The notes below the pieces were generated by a model. That model saw nothing but the letters and a program-made list of their open reading frames with translations. It was not told the origin of the DNA and ran no database searches. The translations under genes were made by a program, and so were the position numbers. A stretch of 64,000 nt of DNA from Gemmatimonas aurantiaca T-27 (GTDB lineage: Bacteria > Gemmatimonadota > Gemmatimonadetes > Gemmatimonadales > Gemmatimonadaceae), in assembly GCF_000010305.1 (NCBI RefSeq), contig NC_012489.1:1612001-1676000 (forward strand). The letters are read 5' to 3'. Below, one piece after another: positions 1-7,475 of this stretch. Each line of letters begins with the position of its first letter. Position 1 is the first letter of the stretch.

Positions 1-974
1 ATTTCGAGAAACTGCGTGGTCACCTGCACCGCGCGAATGGTGCGCAACGTCGAGGGGAGCCGGCCCGGTCGGCTCATTTCGAGTTCCATGCGACGCAACT
101 GGGCGGTGGCGCTGTCGAGGAAAAACGCCCCGTGCACATCAGGTGAGGAGAGACGCTCCGACGCTCGCACGTCGAGACGGAACCATGTTTCATCGTCATG
201 CGTGGAGGCGCCCGCGTAATGGAAACAATGGTTCCGCAAAAATGCGGCATCCGACAGATCGAGCAGCGTAGGCAGGTGCATCCTGTACTCGTCGCGTCCG
301 CCGCTGCGATCACGCCTCACGACATTACCCGGTCGATATTGCACCGAGGACGCGCCGGACACGCGAATGCTATCCACGTGCTGGATGATCAAGCCCCGAT
401 CGATCAACTGACCGGTCGCGCGGGTTTGCACGTAGGCGAAGGGGTACTGCTTCACCAGCAGGCGATAGCGGTCGGCATTCTCCCGCAGCAGGCCCACGAG
501 CTGGGCCACTTCGGGGAAGCGCGCGCTGTCGGGAAGTCCCGGTGAGCGGCAGGGCTCGGCCGACCGCACCAGCATCGAAGACAGGCGTACCGGCACCTGC
601 GTCAGGCGCACGTCCAGCACGGTGGTTTGTGCGGTGGTGATGGTGACCGTTCTGCGGTCGGGGACAAACCCCAGGCGACGAATGACCACCTCGTGCGAAC
701 CCACCGGCACGTTGCCGAGCAGGAACGTGCCGTTCGGGCCGGAGAACCGTTCGATCGCCAAGGCCGGAATGGCGATCACGGCATAGGGCAGCGGCACATC
801 GGTGACGGCCGCCCGCACGGTGCCTTGCAGCGTACCCACGGTCGGACTCGCACCAGACGTCTGCGCCATCGCGGTCGAGCTGACCAGCGGCAACCCGGCG
901 AGCATCGTCAGGGTCAAAAGCCACATGGCGTGCCGAGCGCGATTGTGGCGCCACAGCCATTCGTAATACGTCAT
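1..974 (-). CDS. Carboxypeptidase-regulatory-like secreted protein, 3' end beyond window
   Basis: The reading frame stays open from the ATG at 974 to the window edge, giving 324 codons without a stop. It begins with a basic n-region, a hydrophobic stretch (LLTLTMLAGLPLVSSTAMAQ) and an AQ-type cleavage site, so it is exported. Next comes a carboxypeptidase-regulatory-like beta-sandwich (GTLQGTVRAAVTDVPLPYAV, then an FSGPNGTFLLGNVPVG turn). A later part contains an HCF motif that also occurs in the proteins ending at 9742 and 16315, so it belongs to the same paralogous family. A second in-frame ATG at 926 would still leave a signal peptide. No good Shine-Dalgarno is visible before either start. 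The function is unknown; a role at the outer membrane is inferred from family context. The C-terminal part lies outside the window, so the shared plug-like domain cannot be confirmed here. Confidence 0.8.
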   Translation of the reverse strand, partial: MTYYEWLWRHNRARHAMWLLTLTMLAGLPLVSSTAMAQTSGASPTVGTLQGTVRAAVTDVPLPYAVIAIPALAIERFSGPNGTFLLGNVPVGSHEVVIRRLGFVPDRRTVTITTAQTTVLDVRLTQVPVRLSSMLVRSAEPCRSPGLPDSARFPEVAQLVGLLRENADRYRLLVKQYPFAYVQTRATGQLIDRGLIIQHVDSIRVSGASSVQYRPGNVVRRDRSGGRDEYRMHLPTLLDLSDAAFLRNHCFHYAGASTHDDETWFRLDVRASERLSSPDVHGAFFLDSATAQLRRMELEMSRPGRLPSTLRTIRAVQVTTQFLE

Positions 975-1200
975 GAGGTAGATAGCTACTGTCTTTCCAG
1001 TAATTGCGCCAGACGGAATCGTGATTCAATTGTCGGGTGCGTATCGCGTATTCGCAATTTCTGGGACGGAAGGCGATGGTACTCTTGCAAATACTTCGGG
1101 GAAGGGCGGAGATAGGGAATGGATTGCGGAAAACCGTGGCAGGTGGTGACGTGATGGCTGCGACCGGTGTTCTTGTGGCACACTGTGACTTGGAGGCTTT

Positions 1201-1890
1201 ATGCCCAAGCGTCGCGTGAGACTGACCATTTTCGAGTCAACGCGTCGTGTGATGCTGTGGTTGTTGACGCCGTGGCATCTGACGGGAGTGGGGTATATCA
1301 CCACCGTGGTGGGTAGTGCGGTGGTGCTGACGGCGGTGCCGATCGAGACGCCCACACCAGGTCTCGACGCACTCGCGCGGTTCATTGCGCCGCCAAAGCG
1401 CAACGGCCCTGCGCCATCGGTCGAGCGACTGAGCTACATCGGGTTGGGTTCGCACACCCAGCGAACCGCCGGCGATTTCAAGGTACCGGAGCCCAATGGG
1501 ACGGTGCCGGTGGCGGCCAATCGCGGTGGCGATCCTGGCGTCTACGAAGAACCGACACCCGAGGTCATCTCGGAGCGCCCGCTCACCGAGATCGAAGTGG
1601 ACTCGGCCGCCGCCCTCGACCCCACGGCTGCTGGACCGGACTATCCCTCCCGTATGCTCGAAAAGAACATCGAGGGGATCGTGCTCGCACAGTTTGTGGT
1701 GGACAGCCTCGGACGTGCCGACGTTACGACCTTCAAGTTGCTCGAGCCCGCCGAACCGGACTTTGTACTCGCCGTGAAGGAAGCGTTGCCGCGCATGAAG
1801 TATCGTCCGGCGTCGCTGGGTGGACGGGCGGTGTCCCAGTTGGTCCAGCAACCATTCGGCTTCCGTATTCGCCCGCCGGGTTCCGGTTGA
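1201..1890 (+). CDS. TonB-like energy transducer with C-terminal TonB domain
   Basis: This 229-residue protein starts at an ATG with GGAGG six bases upstream. It has a basic N-terminus and one hydrophobic segment at about residues 30-48 (VGYITTVVGSAVVLTAVPI), which would anchor it in the inner membrane. A proline-rich, negatively charged linker follows, then a C-terminal TonB fold at about residues 145-229 (YPSRMLEKNIEGIVLAQFVV, then VKEALPRMKYRPASLGGRAV). The family links proton-motive-force complexes (ExbBD) to outer-membrane receptors or acts as a periplasmic structural protein. No exbB or exbD lies nearby, so the partner is unknown. It is transcribed away from the secreted regulatory-domain protein to its left, with 226 bases between the starts that must carry both promoters. 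Confidence 0.8.
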   Translation: MPKRRVRLTIFESTRRVMLWLLTPWHLTGVGYITTVVGSAVVLTAVPIETPTPGLDALARFIAPPKRNGPAPSVERLSYIGLGSHTQRTAGDFKVPEPNGTVPVAANRGGDPGVYEEPTPEVISERPLTEIEVDSAAALDPTAAGPDYPSRMLEKNIEGIVLAQFVVDSLGRADVTTFKLLEPAEPDFVLAVKEALPRMKYRPASLGGRAVSQLVQQPFGFRIRPPGSG

Positions 1891-2000
1891 TCAGCGGCCG
1901 CCAGAACAAGAACTGACACGTCTCACGCGAAGGCGTACGACGGGAGATATTGGGATCGCTTGGCGTTCCCGTCCGTCCTCTCTTCTGTTGGAGCTTTCGC

Positions 2001-3836
2001 GTGGATACCCCTCTCGATGTGTTGGCACAGGCCGAAGCCGAACTGGCGGCCATGGACTTTGACGAGACGGCATCGGGTCTCGATCGGCGCCAGTTCATGT
2101 TTCGTTCGCTCGTCGCAGCGGCGGCGAGTGCCTTTGGTGCGCCGGCCATGGCCGGTGCGCAGGGATTGCGCGCGCCGCTGATCGACATGAGTGGAGTGTG
2201 GAGCGAATTGCAGCCGCCGGCCCAGCAGCCAGCCGTGCCGCTCGGCAATGGAGAGGCGCCCGCCTTGCAGTTCATGCCGTACCCGGAAGGCACCGGCGCG
2301 CTGATGGAAAAGCTGGTGAGCCAACACGGCGCCAAGGCATTCACCCGTGCCACTTTCCCCGTGGAGAAGTGGAACGGCGCGGTGCCCACCGACCCTGAGG
2401 CCCTGGCGTTCCTGCCCGCCCATCGGATCTCCGCGCTGATCAAGGCGCGCCGCATCACATCACGGCAGATCACCGACATCTATCTCGAGCGACTCAAGCG
2501 GTTGAATCCGCAGCTCAATTGTGTGGTGACCCTGATGGAAACGTCGGCCCGTGCCGAAGCCGACGCCATGGATGCGGAACTCAAGGCTGGCAAGGACCGT
2601 GGTCCGTTGCACGGCGTGCCATACGGCATCAAGGATCTGTTTGCCACGAAGGGTGTGCCCACGTCGTGGGGGTCGCCGGACTTCAAGGATCAGGTGTTCG
2701 ACTACGACGCCGAGATCGTCACTCGTCTGCGCAATGGTGGAGCGGTGTTGCTCGCGAAATTGTCCACCGGGCTCTACGCACAGAACGATTGGTGGTATGG
2801 CGGGCGCACGAACAATCCGTGGAATCTCAACATCGGTGCCAGCGGATCGTCGGCGGGCCCAGGGTCCGCCACGGCTGCCGGTTGTGTGGCGTTTGCGATC
2901 GGCACCGAAACGCAGGGGTCGATTGTCTCGCCGTCCATTCGCAACGGCATCAGTGCACTGCGTCCGACGTATGGCCGTGTGAGCCGTCATGGCGGCATGG
3001 TGTTGTCCTGGTCACAGGACCGCGTCGGGCCCATGTGCCGCACGGCGGAAGACTGCGCCATGGTGTTCAACGTGCTGCACGGCGTGGATCCCAAGGATTC
3101 ATCGACCGTCACCACACCGTTCAATTTCGATCGCAACATCAAGTTGGCATCGTTGCGCATCGGCGTGGATGCCGCGGCGCCCAAGGAGCTGGTGGATCAA
3201 CTCAAGGCGCTTGGCATGGCACCGCGTGAGATCAGTGCACGCCCAACCGTCGGTGGTATGCAGGGTGGTGGTCTCAACGTGGAATATGCCGCTGCGTTCG
3301 ACTTTTTCGTGCAACGCAAGGCCAAGGAGTTTGGCCTCGATCTGAACAAGCTGCCCGAGCGCACCGGCAATGCGCCGTTTGGCAACACGCCGCCCGCGCG
3401 TCCGGCGGGTATTGCCGCCGATGCAACCAATCCGATGGCGGGCGCCGACTGGAATCCGCGCTTCGTGGGCGGCCGTGTCACGCCGGGCTGGGAGTTCGTG
3501 CAAAACCAGCGCCGTCGCCTGTTGCTCGTGCAGGCGTGGGGGAACTTCATGAAGGATCTCGACGGCTTCATCGCGGCACCGCAGGCCGACGTGGCGCCGA
3601 ACGCGCAGACGGGACATCCGTGCGCGGTGCTGCCGTACAAGTTCGATGTGCCCACCTTTGGGGGTGGCGGTCCGGGTGGCGCGGCGAATGCGACCACACC
3701 AGCGCCCACCTACAAGGCGCAACCGATCTGTGCGGTCATCACGGGCAACCTGTACAACGACGACATCATTCTTTCGGTGGCGCACCAGTTCCAGAAGGCC
3801 ACGGACTTCCACAGCCGTCGTCCGACGATCGGTTGA
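2001..3836 (+). CDS. Secreted amidase (amidase signature family), Tat-like leader
   Basis: This enzyme of the amidase signature family hydrolyses carboxamide C-N bonds; its substrate cannot be predicted. The catalytic triad is visible: Lys211 in YGIKDLFATKG, cis-Ser283 in GASGSSAGPG and nucleophile Ser307 in GTETQGSIVSPS, with the usual 24-residue spacing between the serines. An RRQF pair at residues 29-32 followed by a hydrophobic stretch and AMAGAQ resembles a twin-arginine leader with a long n-region, so periplasmic export is likely. I chose GTG 2001 because GGAG lies eight bases upstream; a TTG at 1950 behind GGGAG is also possible and would add 17 residues. The 611-residue length is longer than usual because of the leader and an insertion before the C-terminal part. 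The next gene begins two bases after the stop, so the two are probably co-transcribed. Confidence 0.88.
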   Translation: MDTPLDVLAQAEAELAAMDFDETASGLDRRQFMFRSLVAAAASAFGAPAMAGAQGLRAPLIDMSGVWSELQPPAQQPAVPLGNGEAPALQFMPYPEGTGALMEKLVSQHGAKAFTRATFPVEKWNGAVPTDPEALAFLPAHRISALIKARRITSRQITDIYLERLKRLNPQLNCVVTLMETSARAEADAMDAELKAGKDRGPLHGVPYGIKDLFATKGVPTSWGSPDFKDQVFDYDAEIVTRLRNGGAVLLAKLSTGLYAQNDWWYGGRTNNPWNLNIGASGSSAGPGSATAAGCVAFAIGTETQGSIVSPSIRNGISALRPTYGRVSRHGGMVLSWSQDRVGPMCRTAEDCAMVFNVLHGVDPKDSSTVTTPFNFDRNIKLASLRIGVDAAAPKELVDQLKALGMAPREISARPTVGGMQGGGLNVEYAAAFDFFVQRKAKEFGLDLNKLPERTGNAPFGNTPPARPAGIAADATNPMAGADWNPRFVGGRVTPGWEFVQNQRRRLLLVQAWGNFMKDLDGFIAAPQADVAPNAQTGHPCAVLPYKFDVPTFGGGGPGGAANATTPAPTYKAQPICAVITGNLYNDDIILSVAHQFQKATDFHSRRPTIG

Positions 3837-3838
3837 CC

Positions 3839-4498
3839 ATGAACGATTCCTACGCCCCCGTCGGTGTGCAGCCCGCCCACCGTGATCGGGTGGTGCAGTT
3901 GCTGTCGGTGGCGTTTGCCAACGACCGCCTGTCGATGGACCAACTCGATGATCGACTGGCCGCAGTGTATCGCGCGCAGTCGCTCGGCGAGTTGGAGATG
4001 TTGCTGGTCGATCCCACCGATCCGGCGCGGTCGTTGGCCATGGAAGCCGCTGTGACGCGCGTGGCGTCGCCTGCCGTCGTGCCGGAACGTGGCGTGGCCG
4101 CCGCCATCATGGGCGGTTTTCAGCGGGAGGGGCCGTGGATCGTGCCACGTCATCTCAAGGTCACGGCCATCATGGGCGGTGGTGAACTCGATTTGCGGGA
4201 AGCGCGGCTCGGGCCGGGTGTGACGGAGATCGAAATCTTCACCTTCTGGGGTGGAGTGGAGATCATCGTCCCGGACGGGGTGCGCGTAGACATCGTGGGT
4301 ATGGCGTTCATGGGAGGCTTCACCGTCAAGGGTGGAAGTGCCACCGATGATCCGCATGCTCCGGTGCTGCGTGTCAGTGGTCTTGCCGTCATGGGTGGTG
4401 TGGACGTGCGACGGAAAGACCGGGGTCGTCAGGGTGAGAAGCGCTACAAACAAGCGCTCGACCGGGCGAAACGTGTCCGTGATCGCGACGGCTACTGA
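3839..4498 (+). CDS. DUF1707 domain protein with LiaF-like C-terminal domain
   Basis: The 219-residue protein begins with a DUF1707 helical module (residues about 8-56: [17 protein letters not shown] through [20 protein letters not shown]). Its C-terminal half is a beta-rich 'cell wall-active antibiotics response' (LiaF-like) domain with four repeated turns of the type IMGG, FWGG, FMGG and VMGG. Proteins of this type are usually linked to envelope stress in Gram-positives; the role in Gram-negatives is not established. No membrane segment is evident. The start ATG lies two bases after the amidase stop, which argues for translational coupling. The C-terminus is very basic ([20 protein letters not shown]), which is unusual for the family and could contact membrane phosphate or nucleic acid. 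Confidence 0.8.
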   Translation: MNDSYAPVGVQPAHRDRVVQLLSVAFANDRLSMDQLDDRLAAVYRAQSLGELEMLLVDPTDPARSLAMEAAVTRVASPAVVPERGVAAAIMGGFQREGPWIVPRHLKVTAIMGGGELDLREARLGPGVTEIEIFTFWGGVEIIVPDGVRVDIVGMAFMGGFTVKGGSATDDPHAPVLRVSGLAVMGGVDVRRKDRGRQGEKRYKQALDRAKRVRDRDGY

Positions 4499-4535
4499 CG
4501 CAGGCATTCGCCTTCCCTCCTCCTCTCCCTCCCCG

Positions 4536-6245
4536 ATGTCCTTTCCTCAGCTTCCCAGCCGGCACGCGACGTCCGGCCCTGAACGTGCGCCCCATCGTGC
4601 CTTCTACTACGCGATGGGACTCACGGCGGAAGAGATTGCGCGCCCCATCGTGGGTGTGGTGTCGAGTTGGAACGAAGCGGCGCCCTGCAACATCGCGCTC
4701 AAGCGGCAGGCCGAAGTGGCCAAGCGTGGCGTGATTGCCGGTGGCGGCACGCCGCGGGAATTCACCACCATCACGGTCACCGATGGTATCGCGATGGGAC
4801 ATGCCGGCATGAAAGCGTCGCTGGTGAGTCGTGAAACCATCGCCGACTCGGTGGAACTCACGGTGCGCGGGCACTGCTATGATGCGCTGGTGGGTATCGC
4901 GGGCTGTGACAAGTCGCTGCCGGGGCTCATGCTGGCCATGGTGCGTCTCGATGTGCCATCGATCTTTCTGTTCGGCGGTTCCATCATGCCGGGGCGCTAC
5001 AAGGACCGCGATGTCACCGTGCTCGATGTGTTCGAGGCGGTGGGATCGTATGCTGCAGGCGGCATCACGCTCGACGAACTCACCGCACTCGAAAAGGTTG
5101 CGTGCCCAGGAGCCGGAGCGTGCGGTGGACAGTACACGGCCAACAGCATGGCCTACGTGTCCGAAGCGATCGGACTCGCACTTCCAGGCTCGGCGAGCCC
5201 TCCGGCGACGTATGAGTCACGTGATGCCTTTGCCGAACGGTCGGGCCAGGTGGTGATGGATCTCGTGCGCAGTGGACTGCGTCCGCGTCAGATTGTCACG
5301 CGCAAGTCCCTCGAAAATGCCGCGGCGGTTGTCGCGGCCACGGGTGGTTCCACCAATGCCACGCTGCACTTGCCGGCGATCGCGCACGAAGCGGGCATTT
5401 CGTTCGACCTGTTCGATGTGGCCGAGGTGTTCAAGCGCACGCCGCTGATCGCCGATCTCAAGCCGGGTGGGAAATATCTGGCCAAGGATGTGCACGACAT
5501 CGGTGGTGTGAGCATCGTGCTCAAGTCGCTGCTCGATGGTGGTTTCCTGCATGGCGACTGCATCACGGTGACCGGCAAGACGTTGGCCGAGAATCTGGCC
5601 GATGTGGTGATCCCGGAAAATCAGAAGGTGGTGATGCCGGTGTCGCAGGCCATCTCGCAGACGGGCGGTCTGGTGGGATTGCGTGGCAACCTGGCGCCCG
5701 ATGGTGCCGTGGTGAAGGTGGCAGGACTCAAGCACCTCACACACAGTGGCCCGGCGCGGGTGTTCGATAGTGAAGACGACTGTTTTGCGGCCGTGATGGA
5801 ACGGCGCTATACCGCCGGTGATGTGCTGGTGATTCGCTATGAAGGACCGGTGGGTGGTCCGGGTATGCGCGAGATGTTGTCCACCACCTCGGCGATCTAC
5901 GGGCAGGGACTGGGTGAGACTGTGGCCCTCATCACCGATGGCCGGTTCTCGGGCGCGACCCGTGGCATGTGCATCGGTCACGTCGGACCCGAGGCCGCCA
6001 TGGGCGGCGCCATCGGGTTGCTGCGCGATGGCGATATCATCGACATTGATGCCAGTGCCGGCACCTTGTCGGTACGACTCACCGACGAGGAACTGGTGGC
6101 GCGCCGCGCGGAGTGGACGCCGCGCAAGACCGACTTCCAGAGTGGGGCAATCTGGCGATACGCACAAACGGTTGGCCCGGCGCGCAATGGTGCGGTGGTG
6201 CACCCCGGTGGCAAAGCCGAAACGCACGTGTACGCGGACGCGTGA
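4536..6245 (+). CDS. ilvD: Dihydroxy-acid dehydratase
   Basis: IlvD dehydrates 2,3-dihydroxy-3-methylbutanoate and its isoleucine homologue to the 2-oxo acids, the third common step of branched-chain amino acid synthesis. The 569 residues match the short IlvD form. The three expected iron-sulfur cysteines are Cys51 ([10 protein letters not shown]), Cys124 (GCDKSLPG) and Cys196 ([10 protein letters not shown]). The C-terminal part carries [19 protein letters not shown], typical of the family. The ATG at 4536 gives the usual N-terminus; a longer open frame extends back into the previous gene but is not needed. No strong Shine-Dalgarno precedes the start. No other ilv gene is in the window, so the pathway is dispersed or the rest lies elsewhere. 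Confidence 0.95.
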   Translation: MSFPQLPSRHATSGPERAPHRAFYYAMGLTAEEIARPIVGVVSSWNEAAPCNIALKRQAEVAKRGVIAGGGTPREFTTITVTDGIAMGHAGMKASLVSRETIADSVELTVRGHCYDALVGIAGCDKSLPGLMLAMVRLDVPSIFLFGGSIMPGRYKDRDVTVLDVFEAVGSYAAGGITLDELTALEKVACPGAGACGGQYTANSMAYVSEAIGLALPGSASPPATYESRDAFAERSGQVVMDLVRSGLRPRQIVTRKSLENAAAVVAATGGSTNATLHLPAIAHEAGISFDLFDVAEVFKRTPLIADLKPGGKYLAKDVHDIGGVSIVLKSLLDGGFLHGDCITVTGKTLAENLADVVIPENQKVVMPVSQAISQTGGLVGLRGNLAPDGAVVKVAGLKHLTHSGPARVFDSEDDCFAAVMERRYTAGDVLVIRYEGPVGGPGMREMLSTTSAIYGQGLGETVALITDGRFSGATRGMCIGHVGPEAAMGGAIGLLRDGDIIDIDASAGTLSVRLTDEELVARRAEWTPRKTDFQSGAIWRYAQTVGPARNGAVVHPGGKAETHVYADA

Positions 6246-6322
6246 AGAAAGGCGGCCGCGGATGCCGGTATGGAGGAAATCTCCCTGCCGGCTTTCCGTG
6301 CCGGTTGGCTCACATGGCCTCG

Positions 6323-6351
6323 TTGACAAACGCGGGGGGGGGGGGTACGTT
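6323..6351 (+). promoter_or_regulatory. Candidate phase-variable promoter with 12-G spacer
   Basis: A perfect TTGACA (6323-6328) is followed by AACGC, a run of 12 consecutive G (6334-6345) and then TACGTT (6346-6351) as a poor -10 match (3 of 6). The spacer is exactly 17 bases, and 12 of them are the homopolymer. It lies 47 bases before a start codon that has AAGGAGG seven bases upstream. Slipped-strand changes in the G run would alter the -35/-10 spacing, which is how several known phase-variable promoters switch. The -35 and the tract are seen directly; promoter activity and switching are inferred. Confidence 0.5.
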
Positions 6352-6398
6352 CGCGCTTCAATGATGTTCCCATCTAACTGCGCGAAGGAGGCCCGTTT

Positions 6399-6635
6399 AT
6401 GAATGCGATGCGAAGGATGTTGTTGTTGGCTACGGCACTGATGGGTGCGAGCCTCACATGGGGAGCACCTGAGGCTGAGGCTTCAGCGCGTGCGATTTGC
6501 GGCCATGTCTGTGTCAGTAGTTGTGGTGTGGCCGAGTCAGAATGCGCCGCGATGGGCTGCCAGGTGCTGTGGTGCGGAGGTACCTCCGATACCTGCTTCG
6601 GACCCAACCAATGGGCGGGTTGCGGTCCGCTCTGA
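6399..6635 (+). CDS. Small secreted peptide with eight cysteines
   Basis: The 78-residue product starts with a classical signal peptide (MNAMRRMLLLATALMGASLT) and a likely cleavage near ASA at residue 30. The mature part of about 48 residues holds eight cysteines at 34, 38, 42, 49, 54, 59, 66 and 75, spaced x3, x3, x6, x4, x4, x6 and x8, plus four Trp/Phe residues and many Gly. Such a density suggests four disulfides or a metal-binding knot; the even number favours disulfides. AAGGAGG lies seven bases before the ATG. I do not recognise a family. Just downstream are a membrane-anchored thioredoxin-fold protein and a large envelope protein, so the peptide may be a substrate of the first and a partner of the second. 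It could instead be a bacteriocin-like or signalling peptide. Confidence 0.75.
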   Translation: MNAMRRMLLLATALMGASLTWGAPEAEASARAICGHVCVSSCGVAESECAAMGCQVLWCGGTSDTCFGPNQWAGCGPL

Positions 6636-6663
6636 GCCTGTGCGGCCACGTGCTGGCTTTCCG

Positions 6664-6692
6664 ACGGGTCGTCTGGCAGTCAGGCGACCCGT
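6664..6692 (+). other. Intercistronic hairpin between peptide and thioredoxin genes
   Basis: ACGGGTCG (6664-6671) pairs perfectly with CGACCCGT (6685-6692). Four further inner pairs, one of them G-U, give a 12-pair stem with a 5-base loop. No T-run follows, so it is not a clean terminator. Placed 28 bases after the peptide stop and 81 bases before the next start, it could protect or partly terminate the short upstream message and so set the ratio of peptide to downstream proteins. Confidence 0.5.
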
Positions 6693-6773
6693 TGGGAATC
6701 AGGAATTCGGATTGTAATTCTCATTCGCCGTCACCGATCATGCCTTTGGTACGCGGTGGCGAAGGAGCAACAT

Positions 6774-7475
6774 ATGCACGCTGAGTCAAAGCCAGCGAAC
6801 TGGCTGTCGAGAACAACAGATGCCGGTTTGATACTGTTGGTGATGCTTATGGCTGTATTGCTGTTGCGACGCGAGTTCGGAGAGAGGGGTGGACAGGCGA
6901 CATCTTCAGACACTCGCAATACACCCACATATTCCGCGCTGGTCGACAGCAATACCACAACGGGCCACCTCTCAGGCAGCGTCGACGCTGTGGCAAAGTT
7001 TGTGGTCTTCAACGATCTGGAGTGTCCATTCTGCGCCGCCTTCCACAAGACTCTCGGGGAAGCACGGGCGAGGCACCGGGGATCCGTTTCCGTGAGATTC
7101 GTTCACTTTCCTCTCAATAGCCATCGGTTCGCCAAGCCCGCTGCGCTGGCCGTCGAGTGCGCTGGGAAGGTTGGCCGTTTCGATTCAATGGTCGATGTAG
7201 TTTTCAAGAAGCAGGACTCTCTTGGGTTGGCGAGCTGGCGATCTCTGGCTGCAGAGGCAAACGTGTCTCCTCTGGATGAATTTGAACGCTGCCTCGCGGC
7301 TGGTACTGGGCAGTTTCTTGACATCGAGGCGGGAGTGAGATTGGGCCGTTCTCTGAACGCTCCGGGAACACCGACAATCTATGTCAATGGTTGGAAGCTG
7401 CTTGCTCCACCCGATTCTTCTGAGATCGACGATATGATCTCGCGCATCCACAGTGGGAAATCGCCCGTTTCGTGA
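6774..7475 (+). CDS. Membrane-anchored DsbA-like thioredoxin-fold protein
   Basis: The 233-residue protein has one N-terminal membrane segment (about residues 18-31, GLILLVMLMAVLLL), so the rest should face the periplasm. A thioredoxin_4/DsbA-type domain follows, with active-site ECPFC (Cys84 and Cys87), and near the end a cis-proline loop, APGTPTIYVNG. The family forms, reduces or isomerises disulfides in exported proteins. The ATG at 6774 has GAAGGAG seven bases upstream; the longer frame from 6756 would place the start before that Shine-Dalgarno. The stop overlaps the next gene's GTG by four bases. By eye the GC content is lower than in the flanking genes (31 of 60 in one line against 40 of 60 in ilvD), a possible sign of transfer. 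Direction of catalysis (oxidase or reductase) cannot be told. Confidence 0.85.
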   Translation: MHAESKPANWLSRTTDAGLILLVMLMAVLLLRREFGERGGQATSSDTRNTPTYSALVDSNTTTGHLSGSVDAVAKFVVFNDLECPFCAAFHKTLGEARARHRGSVSVRFVHFPLNSHRFAKPAALAVECAGKVGRFDSMVDVVFKKQDSLGLASWRSLAAEANVSPLDEFERCLAAGTGQFLDIEAGVRLGRSLNAPGTPTIYVNGWKLLAPPDSSEIDDMISRIHSGKSPVS

